A stretch of DNA of 64,000 nucleotides from Nipponacmea schrenckii. Taxonomy: Eukaryota > Mollusca > Gastropoda > Lottiidae. The stretch spans positions 25,831,023 to 25,895,022 of the forward strand of contig CM060200.1 of NCBI GenBank assembly GCA_030562195.1, read 5' to 3'. Positions 14,101 to 24,484 of this stretch are shown here, in pieces. Each line of letters begins with the position of its first letter. Position 1 is the stretch's first letter. The notes below the pieces were generated by a model that was not told the DNA's origin, did not search any database, and was given only the letters and a program-made list of their open reading frames with translations. The translations under genes and the position numbers were made by a program.

Positions 14101-15638
14101 GCCACAAAGACTGAGTTAGTTACAGGGCCGTCAATACCTAGCTGCTGTAACAGTTGAGGACTAATACCAGAAGAAGAGTTTCCTCCACCTCCCATCATAT
14201 TACCACTCATTCCCATACCTCCCCCACCCATTGGGCCAGGTCCCCCCATTGGTCCTGGACCACCCATAGGACCTGGTCCTCCATGACCCATAGGAGGTCC
14301 TCCTCCACTCATTGGGCCCGGTCCTGCTGCTCCTGGTCCCTGGTTGTAATATCTCTTATCACTGTCTCTCTCCTGAAAAACAATATAAAAAATTCAAAAA
14401 AAGAACATTGTTTTGATCACCATTCTATTTAAACACTCTTCTTTTGAACACTTATAAGCTAATTTGATAATGCATAAGAGGAATCATTGAGAACTACCCA
14501 CCTCTCTCAGTATAAGAGATCTGCCCATTAAAACATGTTTGTTCATTTTCTCTAAAGCTGTTCTTGCTGTTTCTCGATCTCGGAACTCCATTACTCTACA
14601 AACATAATCATAATATATTATATAATATAAAGAAACAAACATCAAATAAACAAAAAAGTATAAGAGCAAACTCACTTTACAGTCCAATCGGCCCCAAAAC
14701 TGATAAAAAGTGATTATAATGACAAAATGATTCCTGAAAAAACCAGAAGCAGAAATAATTGCAGGAAACAATCATTATTTTCACCGATCCCCCAATATAA
14801 ACCTGCAACTCACCCCATGCCATTTGGTCTTCCATCAGGTCCTTTAAATAACTCTACATAGACAACGTGACCCACTATAAAATATAACAAACATTATTAC
14901 ATCTAATTATTTATCACAATACAGTTGTAACCCTAGTTTGCATGACTTTTTTCTTTTTATATGAAAGGATCTGATCAACCACTTTTTTTTGGTAAAACAG
15001 ACATACAATCACAATAAACATAATAACCTGATGTAAAAATGGTTTTATAGACCATACCAATAATAGTATGTAGATCTATTAGCCTACCTTCTTTTCTAAA
15101 CAGGTCTTTCAACTCTTGCCATGGCGTTTCATATGGAATATTTCTGATGATGATCTTGTTGGAAGATACATTGTTGATTCGTCGGCGTTCAGGTGATTTA
15201 GATCTTGATGATCGATCTCTATCACGCCTAACTGGAGATCTTGAGCGAGATCTGGACCTGAAATATGGCAAGATGTTAAAGAATAATTCAAATTACACTT
15301 TTTTTGATAATTAAAATAAATAGCCTCTCTAGATCTAGTCTCTGGACAAATTTAAAAGTAGATCCCTAACAACTTTTGAAATTTGGCTGCAAATAATAAT
15401 CGTTCAGTATGATAACATGAGAAGGAAGCCCATAAATATTGATCTATTCGCTAGCTCAAAATATCAACCTTTTTCTTTGTTTGGGGGACGCCATTTTCGA
15501 TTTTGTTTCTTGTGTTATTCAACACGCCGGTTGTTTGAGACGCTATCAAATTTACGACCAAATCTTCAGTGAAAATACGAACCTTTCACGTTTGGTGTGA
15601 TGATGACTTCGGTCTCTTTCTTCGTAAGAAGCGTCCAT
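11168..15638 (-). CDS. HNRNPM: heterogeneous nuclear ribonucleoprotein M (hnRNP M / MYEF2 family), complete
   Basis: Twelve exons on the minus strand join in frame into 618 codons plus stop: 15583-15638 (ATG at 15638), 15088-15257, 14814-14874, 14502-14595, 14097-14372, 13731-13884, 13410-13505, 13169-13234, 12341-13014, 11979-12030, 11446-11544 and 11168-11226. The protein has an N-terminal Arg/Ser stretch (residues ~20-45), RRM1 (~53-127, IIIRNIPYETPWQELKDLF), a Gly/Pro/Met linker, RRM2 (~213-289, SVFVANLDYKVTWQKL), a long Gly/Met/Ser-rich region (~325-515) and RRM3 (~542-617, ending EGREISVRMYH). Three RRMs around a Met/Gly-rich region define hnRNP M, a nuclear pre-mRNA-binding splicing regulator. 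Human HNRNPM is about 730 residues, so this copy is shorter, mainly in the Met/Gly region. Splice phases agree at every junction, making the model strong. Confidence 0.93.
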
Positions 15639-15764
15639 TGTGTCTGCTTTGATTTAGTGTGTAATATTAAAATGTTGCGGTTTTCTGTTGCTTCCTTCCT
15701 CGATTTCTCCGGTTGGATTTGCTCTAATTTCTTATAGGTCAGGGGTAGCCTCGTTCTAATTCAG

Positions 15765-15772
15765 TGACGTCA
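15765..15772. promoter_or_regulatory. CRE palindrome TGACGTCA upstream of hnRNP M
   Basis: A perfect 8-bp cAMP-response-element palindrome lies about 127 bp upstream of the hnRNP M start codon (15638), where a promoter is expected. A CGCCATTTT (YY1-like) motif is at 15489-15497 in the first intron. Motif presence is direct; promoter function is inferred. Confidence 0.4.
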
Positions 15773-15812
15773 CCTTTGTAGACTCGATTTATCCAGTAAA
15801 TTGTATCACTAC

Positions 15813-16066
15813 TGATTGACCAGACGCTAATCGTCATTGGGATACGATTGCACAGATTAACCAGGCGCTATTTTACATTGGGATATGATTGCACTGATTA
15901 ACCGGACGCTATTTGACAGTGGGATATAATTGGACTGATTACGGGATATAATTGCCCTGATTAACCAGACGCTATCTAACATTGGAATTGATGGCACTAA
16001 TAAACCAGACGCTATTTGACATTCGGATATGATAATTGCTCTGATTAACCAGACGCTATTTGGTTT
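15813..16066. repeat. ~41-bp tandem repeat upstream of hnRNP M
   Basis: About six to seven degenerate units of the form GATTAACCAGACGCTATTTG followed by ACATTGGGATATGATTGCAC. One unit near 15935 is shortened. The array begins just upstream of the hnRNP M promoter region. Confidence 0.8.
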
Positions 16067-16235
16067 TAGGTTTTTCAATTAACTTACTTGGATAATCATC
16101 CAAACATCCTATTCGGTCTGATTCTTACGTTATAACGTTTTTGGTCAAACTCGTCTATTTTTCAAATACTTCTTTAAATCACAATTAAAGGTTTAGAAAT
16201 GGCTTTCAATGTGATTTGAAGTGTTAAAAAATTAT

Positions 16236-16536
16236 GTGTGGGTTTATTTCCATGTAATAATCATACGTAGTTTCGTGTGTGATATTTCCATGTTATAATC
16301 ATGTAGTTTGTGTGTGTGTTATTTCCATGTTAAAACCATACGTAGTTTCGTGTGTATTATTTCCATGTAATAATCATACGTAGTTTTGTGTGTATTATTT
16401 CAATGTAATAATCATACATAGTTTCGTGTGTGATATTTCCATGTAATAATCATACGTAGTTTAGTGTGTGTTATTTCCATGTAATAATCATACGTAGTTT
16501 CGTGTGTATTATTTCCATGTAATAATCATACCTGTT
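16236..16536. repeat. ~37-bp tandem satellite, left block
   Basis: About eight units of TTTCCATGTAATAATCATAC followed by GTAGTTTCGTGTGTGTTA. Related but more diverged units reappear at 24402-24484, beyond the transposon island, suggesting a once continuous array opened by insertions. The right edge of this block runs straight into LINE-tail sequence at 16535. Confidence 0.82.
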
Positions 16537-16574
16537 ATACCTGTTATACTTGTTCTTCGATCTATAGTAAGCAT
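16535..16574 (-). mobile_element. short 3'-end fragment of the CR1-like LINE
   Basis: The segment ACCTGTTATACCTGTTATAC followed by TTGTTCTTCGATCTATAGTAAGCAT nearly repeats the LINE tail at 18364-18412 in the same orientation. Only about 40-45 bp matches, so it is an extremely 5'-truncated copy or a duplication of the LINE end. Confidence 0.6.
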
Positions 16575-17085
16575 TAATTCAATACCTATAAAACTTGTAT
16601 ATGCCTAATTTTAGATTATACAATCCATGTATCAAACTGAATCGTACTAATTGTTAATTAAGCAACTGAACTGTTGGGCATCATAAAGACTCAATATTTA
16701 AAGTAAAAAATTTTGCTCAGCTGGGAGCTCCCGTGTGCGGAAGCCTTTAGAATACTTGGTGACTTTAGAATACTAGGAGACACATTTATCTACAATCTGG
16801 CGTTTATTTCGCTAAAATCTGCCGATATAAATCAAATAACATACACAAAAAAAAAAACAAAAACAAAAAAACAAACGGTTAAAAAGTTCTAGTAGTTGTT
16901 CGTGTAGTTAAAAATTTCCCTGGGCTCAAATTACAGTATGAAACTTTTACACCAAAACCTAGAAAAACATCTCCCTGAACATATCTTCTACAAAGTTAAC
17001 GTCTTTATTCAATGTTAAATGACGTTAGACAGCTTCATTCAAATGTAGATTATCATATGGTCATGTAGTTATTTTAATAACAGTA

Positions 17086-18166
17086 TATATACTGAGTACA
17101 CATTGAAACGCACCACTTGTAAAAGTCAATATTTAAGTTCAAATGAACTTCAATATAATTTTAATACAACAACAAGACTATATACAGTGACGTCCCCGAC
17201 ATGCCATGTGCAAGAAATGCGAGAATTTCATGTTAACTGTAACGCAAGGCAATTTTTCGCAAAAAAACGCATCATTTTGCATGCACACCACTGGATAAAA
17301 TGAATTTCACTCTGGATTGTGCACACGTTACCTTTTAAAGCATGTAAATCCGAATAAAATTTCACTTCATTCACTGACACTGTCTTGTGAAAAGCCGACA
17401 CGATGCCGCGACTTACAGCCCCTGAACGGCGCCAGCACCAGACGACTACACTGCGCACACACAACGATCGCAAGACTCCATCAAAGGTTTCTGCAAACGG
17501 GGAGCACTCGGAACAATCCTCGACCGGGTCAACAACGCGTGACAACGGCACGTCAGGACCGTCAGATAGTACTGGATCATTTCCGAGACCGAAAACTACC
17601 AGTGACTCGAACGGCTGCTCGAGTCCAAGGACGACGTGGATTCATTCACTCCAAAACCGTAATGAACCGTCTGCGAGCTGCAGGCCTGCTTGCACGACGT
17701 CCTTATTTCGGCCCCATATTGACGGATCGTCACCGAACCAGCGTCTACAGTGGACAACGCTAGGGCACACACTGCAAGGGTGTCCATGCATTACCTTGTA
17801 CAACAGAACATCTCCGTGCTTCAGTGGCCAATGGGATGAAATTGGACGAAGTCTTTCATGTCGACGACAGATGGACAACATCCGGGAACTTGAGGTTGCC
17901 CTTGTTCAGGAGTGGAATGCTTTGCACCGCATGTGTCGATTCAAATGGCGGTCACACCCGTTATTGACTTTACTGTTTGACCCCTACACCAGTTAAGTCT
18001 CGCTCGCGCATTAACATTATCGTGAATCAATGATTTAATGATGTTTACATGTCTTCTTAAATCATTCATTATCTCACAAGCATCATAAGTATATACTTCA
18101 CATATCAACCAGTGGAGTTATTCCAGATTTCGTGAGTGGTGCGTTTTCATATGGACTGAGTATATA
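17086..18166 (+). mobile_element. decayed Tc1/mariner-like DNA transposon
   Basis: Imperfect terminal inverted repeats, ATATACTGAGTACACATTGA then AACGCACCACT on the left, match the reverse complement of the right end GTGGTGCGTTTTCATATGGA then CTGAGTATAT. TA is available at both edges. The interior carries a broken Tc1-type transposase. At ~1.08 kb it is shorter than an intact ~1.6-kb Tc1 element. Confidence 0.8.
17403..17996 (+). pseudogene. Tc1-like transposase, frameshifted and internally deleted
   Basis: Fragments in different frames are recognisable. MPRLTAPERRQ starts the protein in one frame, then helix-turn-helix and linker sequence continues in another (TIARLHQRFLQTGSTRNNPR, RQDRQIVLDHFRDR, RLRAAGLLARRPYFGPILT). 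After about 17765 the reading jumps to the C-terminal part (HYLVQQNISVLQWP, later LGRSLSCRR-like and EVALVQEWNA). The central DDE catalytic portion between the 'GPILT' region and the 'VLQWP' region is mostly missing. The product cannot be an active transposase. Confidence 0.78.
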
Positions 18167-18539
18167 ATACAATACAATTGGTTTTACATTATAAAGAATA
18201 TTTTAATGACAAGTAATAAAATAATACTTTCAAATTTACGATGAAATAAAAGAAGGCAAATATTCTGTTTTGGTAATATCAGTTTTTTAAAAGTCATTTA
18301 AATATTGATTTTTGAGTAAAAACAGATGGTGTACAATTTGGAATCCAGTAAAATGTTATTTTATACCTGTTATACCTGTTCTGTTATACCTGTTCTTCGA
18401 TCTATAGTAAGCATCAAGGCTTCTAGATCACCTTTTAACGTTACTAATATATATTTAGCTTCCATAATATAGTGAAGTACGTAGAGTGCGCATGCAAATA
18501 CTGCAGGAGTTATAAAGTAACTAGTTTGTTTGAATTATA

Positions 18540-21500
18540 TTACATCATAAAACTTGGTCTAATTTTAATCTCATGTCTTCTCCATGCTAAGTTTAGATTT
18601 GATTTGAACTGGTTTAGATTTGTAGAGTTGACAACAAAGTTTGGTAGTGAATTCCATTCGTTGATTACTCGAACGGGAAATGCTTGACTTCTAATGTTGA
18701 GTCTAGTATTGGATTTCAATAGCTTATAGTTGTGACCTCTTGTTCTTGAGTTTAGAGATTGCTTTAACATTGATTGATTTACGATGCTATCCATTCCGTG
18801 TAATATTCTATAAACCTGGATCATGTCATTTCGCTTACGTCTGTATTCTAAAGTTGGAATTCCTAGGTGGTTCAGTTGCTCTGGGTAAGCTAAGTTTCGT
18901 AGGGTTGGAACTATTCTTGTTGCACGTCGTTGTATACTTTCAATTTGTCTTATATCTTTGATATGGTGTGGATTCCATACAGTAGATGCACACTCCAGAT
19001 GTGGTCTTATTAGTGATTTGTATAAAGGTAGAAACATATCTTTATCCATATAAGAAAAAGTTCTTTTGACTAAACCACTCAGTCTGTTTGCTTTCTTACA
19101 TTTCTCAGCTATGTGTGTGTCAAATTTCAAATTACTTTGAAAGGTCACTCCAAGGTCTTTTACTTCTGTTGCTTGCTTAATTGGTATAGTGTCTCCCTTG
19201 TCGTCTTGAATCTGGTATATATGGTTTGGGTTGTTATGTCCAAAATGCATAGAAATACATTTGTCGCTGTTGAACTTCATTTGCCACTTTTTATTCCAGT
19301 CAACTAGGTTGTCAATATCATGCTGGATTATAGCTGTGTTTTCAATTGAGTTGTACAGTTTGGTGTCGTCTGCAAAAAGCTTGATAATACCGTGGACAGC
19401 ATCAGGAATGTCGTTAATGTATATTAAAAACAGTACTGGACCTAATACACTTCCTTGAGGGACTCCACTGTCGACAGTTATCCATGGAGATGTCTTAGAA
19501 TTTAGTAGTACTCGGTGTTTTCTATTGGTAAAAAAACATTCGATCCATGTGATGAGTTGACCTCCGATTCCCAACTGTTTTAGTTTAATCAGTAGTCGTT
19601 GATGTGGAACCTTGTCAAACGCTTTCTGGAAATCAAAGTAAATGACATCAATTGGACAGTTGTTATCTATAGAATTAGTAACGTGATCCACTGCAGGGTG
19701 GTGTTTCTTCCTTTGCGAAATCCATATTGTTCGGGGTGAAGAAGGAGGTTATTTTCAAGGAAACTCATGATTTCTTCTCGTACGAAGGACTCCAATACTT
19801 TTACGATTATACTGGTCAGGCTGATTGGTCGTTAATTTGAAGCTTTATCTTTACATCCTTTTTTATGAAGTGGTATTACATTGGCTTCTCTCCAGGGCTG
19901 TGGTAGAATTCCTTCGTTTACAGATCTCTGAAATAGTAAGGTTAGAGGTACTGCTAGTTCCTGAGATGCTTCTTTGAGAATGTTTGGGTGTACTCCATCT
20001 GGCCCGGCTGATTTAGTTGGGTCTAAATCAGAGAATTTCTTTGCAACTTTCTCTTCATTGATAACAATAGTAGTCAGAGTAGGGATTCTATGTTGGCATG
20101 CAGCTAAGTTTCTTAGGTCTTCTTTCGTAAATGTACTCCCAAAAAAGGTATTAAATTCAGTAGCTTTCTTAGTATCGTCGGTTATTTTGGACCCAGTGTC
20201 TGTAGTTAAGTATTTTATGGTATTCTTGGCGTTAACTTTCGAATGGACATATCTCCAGATATTTCTGGGGTTGTGTTTAATATCGTCAGCGATCATTGCT
20301 TCAAAGTTCATCTTAGCTCGTACTTGCTTGCTTGTAGCTAGATTTCTTGCCTTGCGATAGTTTTCAAAGTGAGTTGGAGATTTATTTCTGTAGTATCTGT
20401 TCCACATTTTCCTTTTCATTCTTAGTGCATCAATTACGTCTTTGTTGAACCATAGTTTTTTTGTTATGACTGTAATCCTTCTTAGGTGATGAAAGTGGGA
20501 TATTTATTTTGATTTCTTTATCTAAAATTTCTTTTATAGAGTTCCAAGTAGAAATGGTATTTTTCGTATTAAGAATTTCTTTCCAATTTATCAACATCAA
20601 GTTTTCTCTTAATCTCGGGTAGTTTCCCTTGTAGTATTTGAATCGTTGGTAGTTGTTTTCAACTGGAGATTCCTTAACATTGAGGTGAAATAGTAAGCAT
20701 ACGTGGTCACTTTTGCCAAGCGGTGGCATCGTGGTCAAACTGTTTATAAGAAATTCTTCCTTGGTAAAGACTAAATCTAGTGTTGATGGTATATTGGTTT
20801 GGTGTACTCTGGTGGGGCTGGTGACATGTTGAAATAAAGATAGCTTGCCAGGCAAGGTAACATACGCCCACTGGCAGCATTGAATTTGAAAAATAAATAG
20901 AGCAATAACTCAAATACACTCACTGAATTAATATTGAAGTTAAGGGCAAAAACTAAAAAACTGTTCATGGAAAATTGTCAAATTAGAACTTGACCACCAT
21001 CTTATCTATTTCAATACTCATACAAAGTTTCATCAAATGTATTAAAAAATTGTAGCTTATTTTGCAAGCACAAATATTTTTGACGCAATTTTACTAAGTC
21101 AAGGGCAATAACCCAAAAACCATTTGTTAAAAAAAGTCAGAAATTCAATCTTAATGTCTAATTGACTAATGTCAATTCTGATGCTTACACCAAGTTCCAT
21201 CAAAATGCTTTGAAAATCACAACCACAATAGAATTTTACTAAGTCAAGGGCAATAACTCAAAAACCTTTCGTGCGATAATTTCCATTTTCGAACTTGACC
21301 GAGATATCATCAATATATACATGTATACCAAGTTTCATCAAGATTGGATAAAAACTGTAGCTTCTATTGTGAATACAACCCGAATTTGACGCGTTTTTAC
21401 TAAATCAAGGGCAATAACTCAAAAACCGTTCATGCGATAATTTCCATTTTCGAACTTGATCGAGATATCCATAATATATACATGTATACCAAGTTTCATT

Positions 21501-22922
21501 AAGATCGGATAAAAACTGTAGCCTCTATTGTGGATACAACCCAAATTTGACACGTTTTTACTAAGACAAGGGCAATAACTAAAAAACCGCTCATGCGATT
21601 ATTTCTATTTTCGAACTTGATTGAGATATCATCAATATATACATGTATACCAAGTTTCATTAAGATCGGATAAAAACTGTAGCCTCTATTGTGGATACAA
21701 CCCAAATTTGACACGTTTTTACTAAGTCAAGGGCAATAACTCACAAAACGCTCATGCCATTATTTCTATTTTCGAACTTGACAGAGATATCATCAATATA
21801 TACATGTATACCCAGTTTCATTAAGATCGGATAAAAACTGTAGCCTCTATTGTGGATACAACCCAAATTTTACGCGTTTTTACTAAGTCAAGGGCAATAA
21901 CTCAAAAACCGCTCATGCGATTATTTCTATTTTCGAACTTGACCGAGAAAATCAATATATACATGTATACCAAGTTTCATTAAGATCAGATAAAAACTGT
22001 AGCCTCTATTGTGGATACAACCCAAATTTGATGCGTTTTTACTAAGTCAAGGGCAATAACTCAAAAACTGCACATGCGACTATTTCTATTATCGAACTTG
22101 ACCGAGATATCATCAATATATACATGTATACCAAGTTTCATTAAGATCGGATAAAAATTGTAGCCTCTATTGTGGATACAAACCAAATTTGACGCGTTTT
22201 TACTAAGTCAAGTGCAATAACTCAAAAACCGTTCATGCGATAATTTCCATTTTCGAACATGACCGAGATATTATCAATATATACATGTATACCAAGTTTC
22301 ATTAAAAACTGTAGCCTCTATCGTGGATACAACAAATGTGGACGGACCGACGGACCGACAGACCGACGGACCGACGGACAGGGGCGACGGCAATATACGT
22401 CCACATTTCCATGTGGCCGTATAAAAAGTTATCTTGGATACATAGTAGGAATTGGGAATCGCTCGAACCTGGTTGCGAGGTGGCTGTCTCGTTAAGCCAG
22501 CTGATATCCCTGTAGTTAAAATCACCCAATATTAGAACGTTGTGGTACTGGTTGCATGCATAGTTTATAACTTCATTGAGTTGTTGATTATGTTCAATGC
22601 TGCTAGAAGGGCTTCTATAGATGCAACCGATTAGTAATTGACTGGTATCAGTAACAGTTATAGTACACCAGATCATTTCTTCAAATGGCATGCTTGAAAT
22701 GTATATAATAGTACCTCTTCCATTTTCCAGTTTGTTAAAGTAGTGGTCATAATCTTGAAGTTTAAATTCGTTTTCGTCTAGGTTTCCTTGGTTATATTTT
22801 GGGAGGAATTCAGTAATAGCTATGATACTTGGTTTGTGAAGATATGCTGTATTTTCCAATTCAATTCTTTTGTTTAACAAACTATCAACATTACTATATA
22901 CAACTATCATGTCTTCTTTCAC
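18540..22922 (-). pseudogene. LINE ORF2 (APE endonuclease + reverse transcriptase), interrupted
   Basis: The endonuclease half (22922 down to ~22434) shows IVVYSNVDSLLNKR, IAITEFLPKYN, IGCIYRSPSSS and ILGDFNYRDISW. After the inserted element it resumes at ~20836 with FQHVTSPTRVHQTNIPSTLD, and the endonuclease end HSDH motif appears as GKSDHVCLLF. The reverse transcriptase follows: SAGPDGVHPNILKEA, VIYFDFQKAFDKVPHQRL, SGVPQGSVLGPVLFLIYIND and the catalytic LFADDTKLY. Damage: a frameshift at an A-run near 20456-20470, an in-frame stop near 19830 (after KDKASN), a frameshift near 19695, and the 1.6-kb insertion. The C-terminal domain continues intact to the stop at 18540. Confidence 0.88.
20837..22433 (+). 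mobile_element. pearl-like (Helitron/Helentron-like?) element inserted in LINE ORF2
   Basis: The left end AAAGATAGCTTGCCAGGCAA is followed by GGTAACATACGCCCACTGG. The interior has about eight ~160-bp core repeats (each with TTTTTACTAAGTCAAGGGCA and ATACATGTATACCAAGTTTC), then a GACGGACC microsatellite at ~22337-22380. The right end is a hairpin, TACGTCCACATTTCCATGTG followed by GCCGTATAAAAA. Both ends fall precisely at a break in LINE coding sequence. The layout (5' end, core repeats, ACGG microsatellite, 3' hairpin) matches what I recall of molluscan pearl elements; the link to rolling-circle transposons is from family knowledge, not shown here. Confidence 0.75.
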
Positions 22923-22961
22923 TGAATTATGTACAGATTGGTTAAAAGTAAAACATGCATC

Positions 22962-24212
22962 CTATTGTAGTAGGGGCAAATCTGCAGGCATATGGTTATG
23001 GTACAGCATGGTTGCTTCTTCAGTTCCGGATGGCATGGTTTCATTTCCCATTACATGTATATAGTTGTTAACATATTGGTACTGATCGGTTAGTCTTACT
23101 TGATTAGTCTGGTGGTAGGTGTTTCTTCTTCCCTGTGGTCTTTGAGGAATGGGTGTACTTGTTGTTGTTGGGCTAGAAGGTCTTACTAAGTTGGCATCAA
23201 AGTTACTCTGTTGTGGTTGATATCCTCTAGATGAGTATGAAGATTTTAACCGGGTTTGGGTTTTGTCGATAGCTGGGATAAGATCTTGGTTTATTTGCAC
23301 TATCTTTCCACCTCTTATTTTCACATTTTCTCCACAATTTCTCCTTCTCATCAGTTCACCTTTCAGTTTCTTGTATTCATCTCTTTGTTTGGGTGTATTA
23401 TCTCTTGTGATGATTACATCCTTAAACAATGGGTGCCTATTGAGTGTTTCTCTGTAAATCCTACAGGCTGTAAATATCCTTTTTCTATCTGTTCTGTCCT
23501 TAAGTATTAATTTTAATGGGCGAGTCCAAGTATCTGCCTGTTTTCCTACCCTTATAACAGCTGCAAAGTCGACATTTCTTACACTTAAAAGATTCAAAAT
23601 TGCCTGGATTCTTTGCATATCATCAGCTTTTCTACGTTTTGGGTCAGATGATTTTGATTCTGGCATATTAAAAATCATTATGTTGCTTTCTCGTTTCCTT
23701 TGTTCTTCTAGTTCTTGAACTTGATCTTGTACGATCTAACGTCAGCCGTAAAGGCAATGTTGACATCGGCAATTACTTCTTCTTTCATGGAATAAACTTG
23801 TTGGGAGATAAGATCAGGAATTTTTATCTGTAGATTTTCTATTTTTTCTTCTACTTTTTTCAAACGATCTTTGTTATCCGCATCAATTTGCTCTAAACTG
23901 GCACAAATCTTACTAAATTTGGGAAAGTTTTTTTCTACAGCACTTACATGTCCATAACATACAGTCTGCCTCACCTTTTTGGATTAGTTCTATCTGTTTC
24001 TCTGGGATTTTAGAACAAAGGAAGCAAAAATACTGCTCACACATTTCACAATTTATGGATATACAGGGGTTACCTCCAGGTAAGTCTGTCTCACACATCT
24101 AACAAAACACTTGGTCGTGACTTCCAACTCGACTTCTTTTCTTTTCGTTGTTACATACTTCTTCGGTTGTTGTTGGTAACGATACTGCCACCGGTACGTT
24201 TGATGAAGCCAT
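22962..24212 (-). pseudogene. LINE ORF1 with PHD-like zinc finger, broken
   Basis: A start MASSNVPVAVSLPTTTEEVC at 24212 is followed by an in-frame TAG just before MCETDLPGGN. Then comes a cysteine-rich PHD-like finger (CEMCEQYFCFLCSK, later WTCKCCRK). Frame changes follow: coiled-coil-like sequence (CASLEQIDADNKDRLKKVEE) sits in another frame, and a basic domain beginning IFNMPESKSSDPKRRKADD runs in a third frame from 23678 to 22962. CR1-group ORF1 proteins carry such a finger plus an RNA-binding region. At least one stop and two frameshifts make it non-functional. Confidence 0.75.
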
Positions 24213-24401
24213 TTCAATATCAGGAGATTTGTCGAGTGGAAACTTAGTAATATATATTTATACAATTTAAACTATAAATAAGTGACCAAAAATGTCTGTG
24301 AAAAGTCAAATATTAACACAGAAATTACTAAAATATTATCAAAACAATTCAATCAAATTTCGAACCACGTCCATTACCGCGCATGCGCACTCATACACAT
24401 T

Positions 24402-24484
24402 TACGTGTGTTATTTCCATATAAGAGCATACATAGTTTTGTGTGTGTTATTTCTAAATAAGAATCATACAGTTTCGTGTGCCTC
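24402..24484. repeat. ~37-bp tandem satellite, right block
   Basis: Two to three diverged units such as CGTGTGTTATTTCCATATAA then GAGCATACATAGTTTTGTGTG. They match the array at 16236-16536, with the transposon island between. Confidence 0.65.

Larger units (their letters stand above)
18364..24260 (-). mobile_element. CR1-like non-LTR retrotransposon (LINE), full-length but inactivated
   Basis: On the minus strand the element has a PHD-type ORF1, an APE endonuclease, a reverse transcriptase and a 3' end with short GGTATAACA-type tail repeats at 18364-18395. This order and the ORF1 finger are typical of the CR1/Jockey group. It is interrupted by a 1.6-kb pearl-like insertion at ~20837-22433 and carries stops and frameshifts, so it is dead. 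The 5' boundary near 24260-24400 is approximate. Confidence 0.85.

Noticed and set aside
16236..16536. CRISPR-like regular repeats
   Set aside because: Units are contiguous degenerate satellite copies with no unique spacers, in a eukaryotic genome with introns and LINEs.
17228..17551. Minus-strand open frame of 107 codons
   Set aside because: Overlaps the Tc1-like transposase remnant on the plus strand, where family motifs are clear.
22259..22525. Open frames rich in Arg/Thr/Asp-Gly-Pro across the GACGGACC run
   Set aside because: Low-complexity translation of the microsatellite and hairpin of the inserted element.
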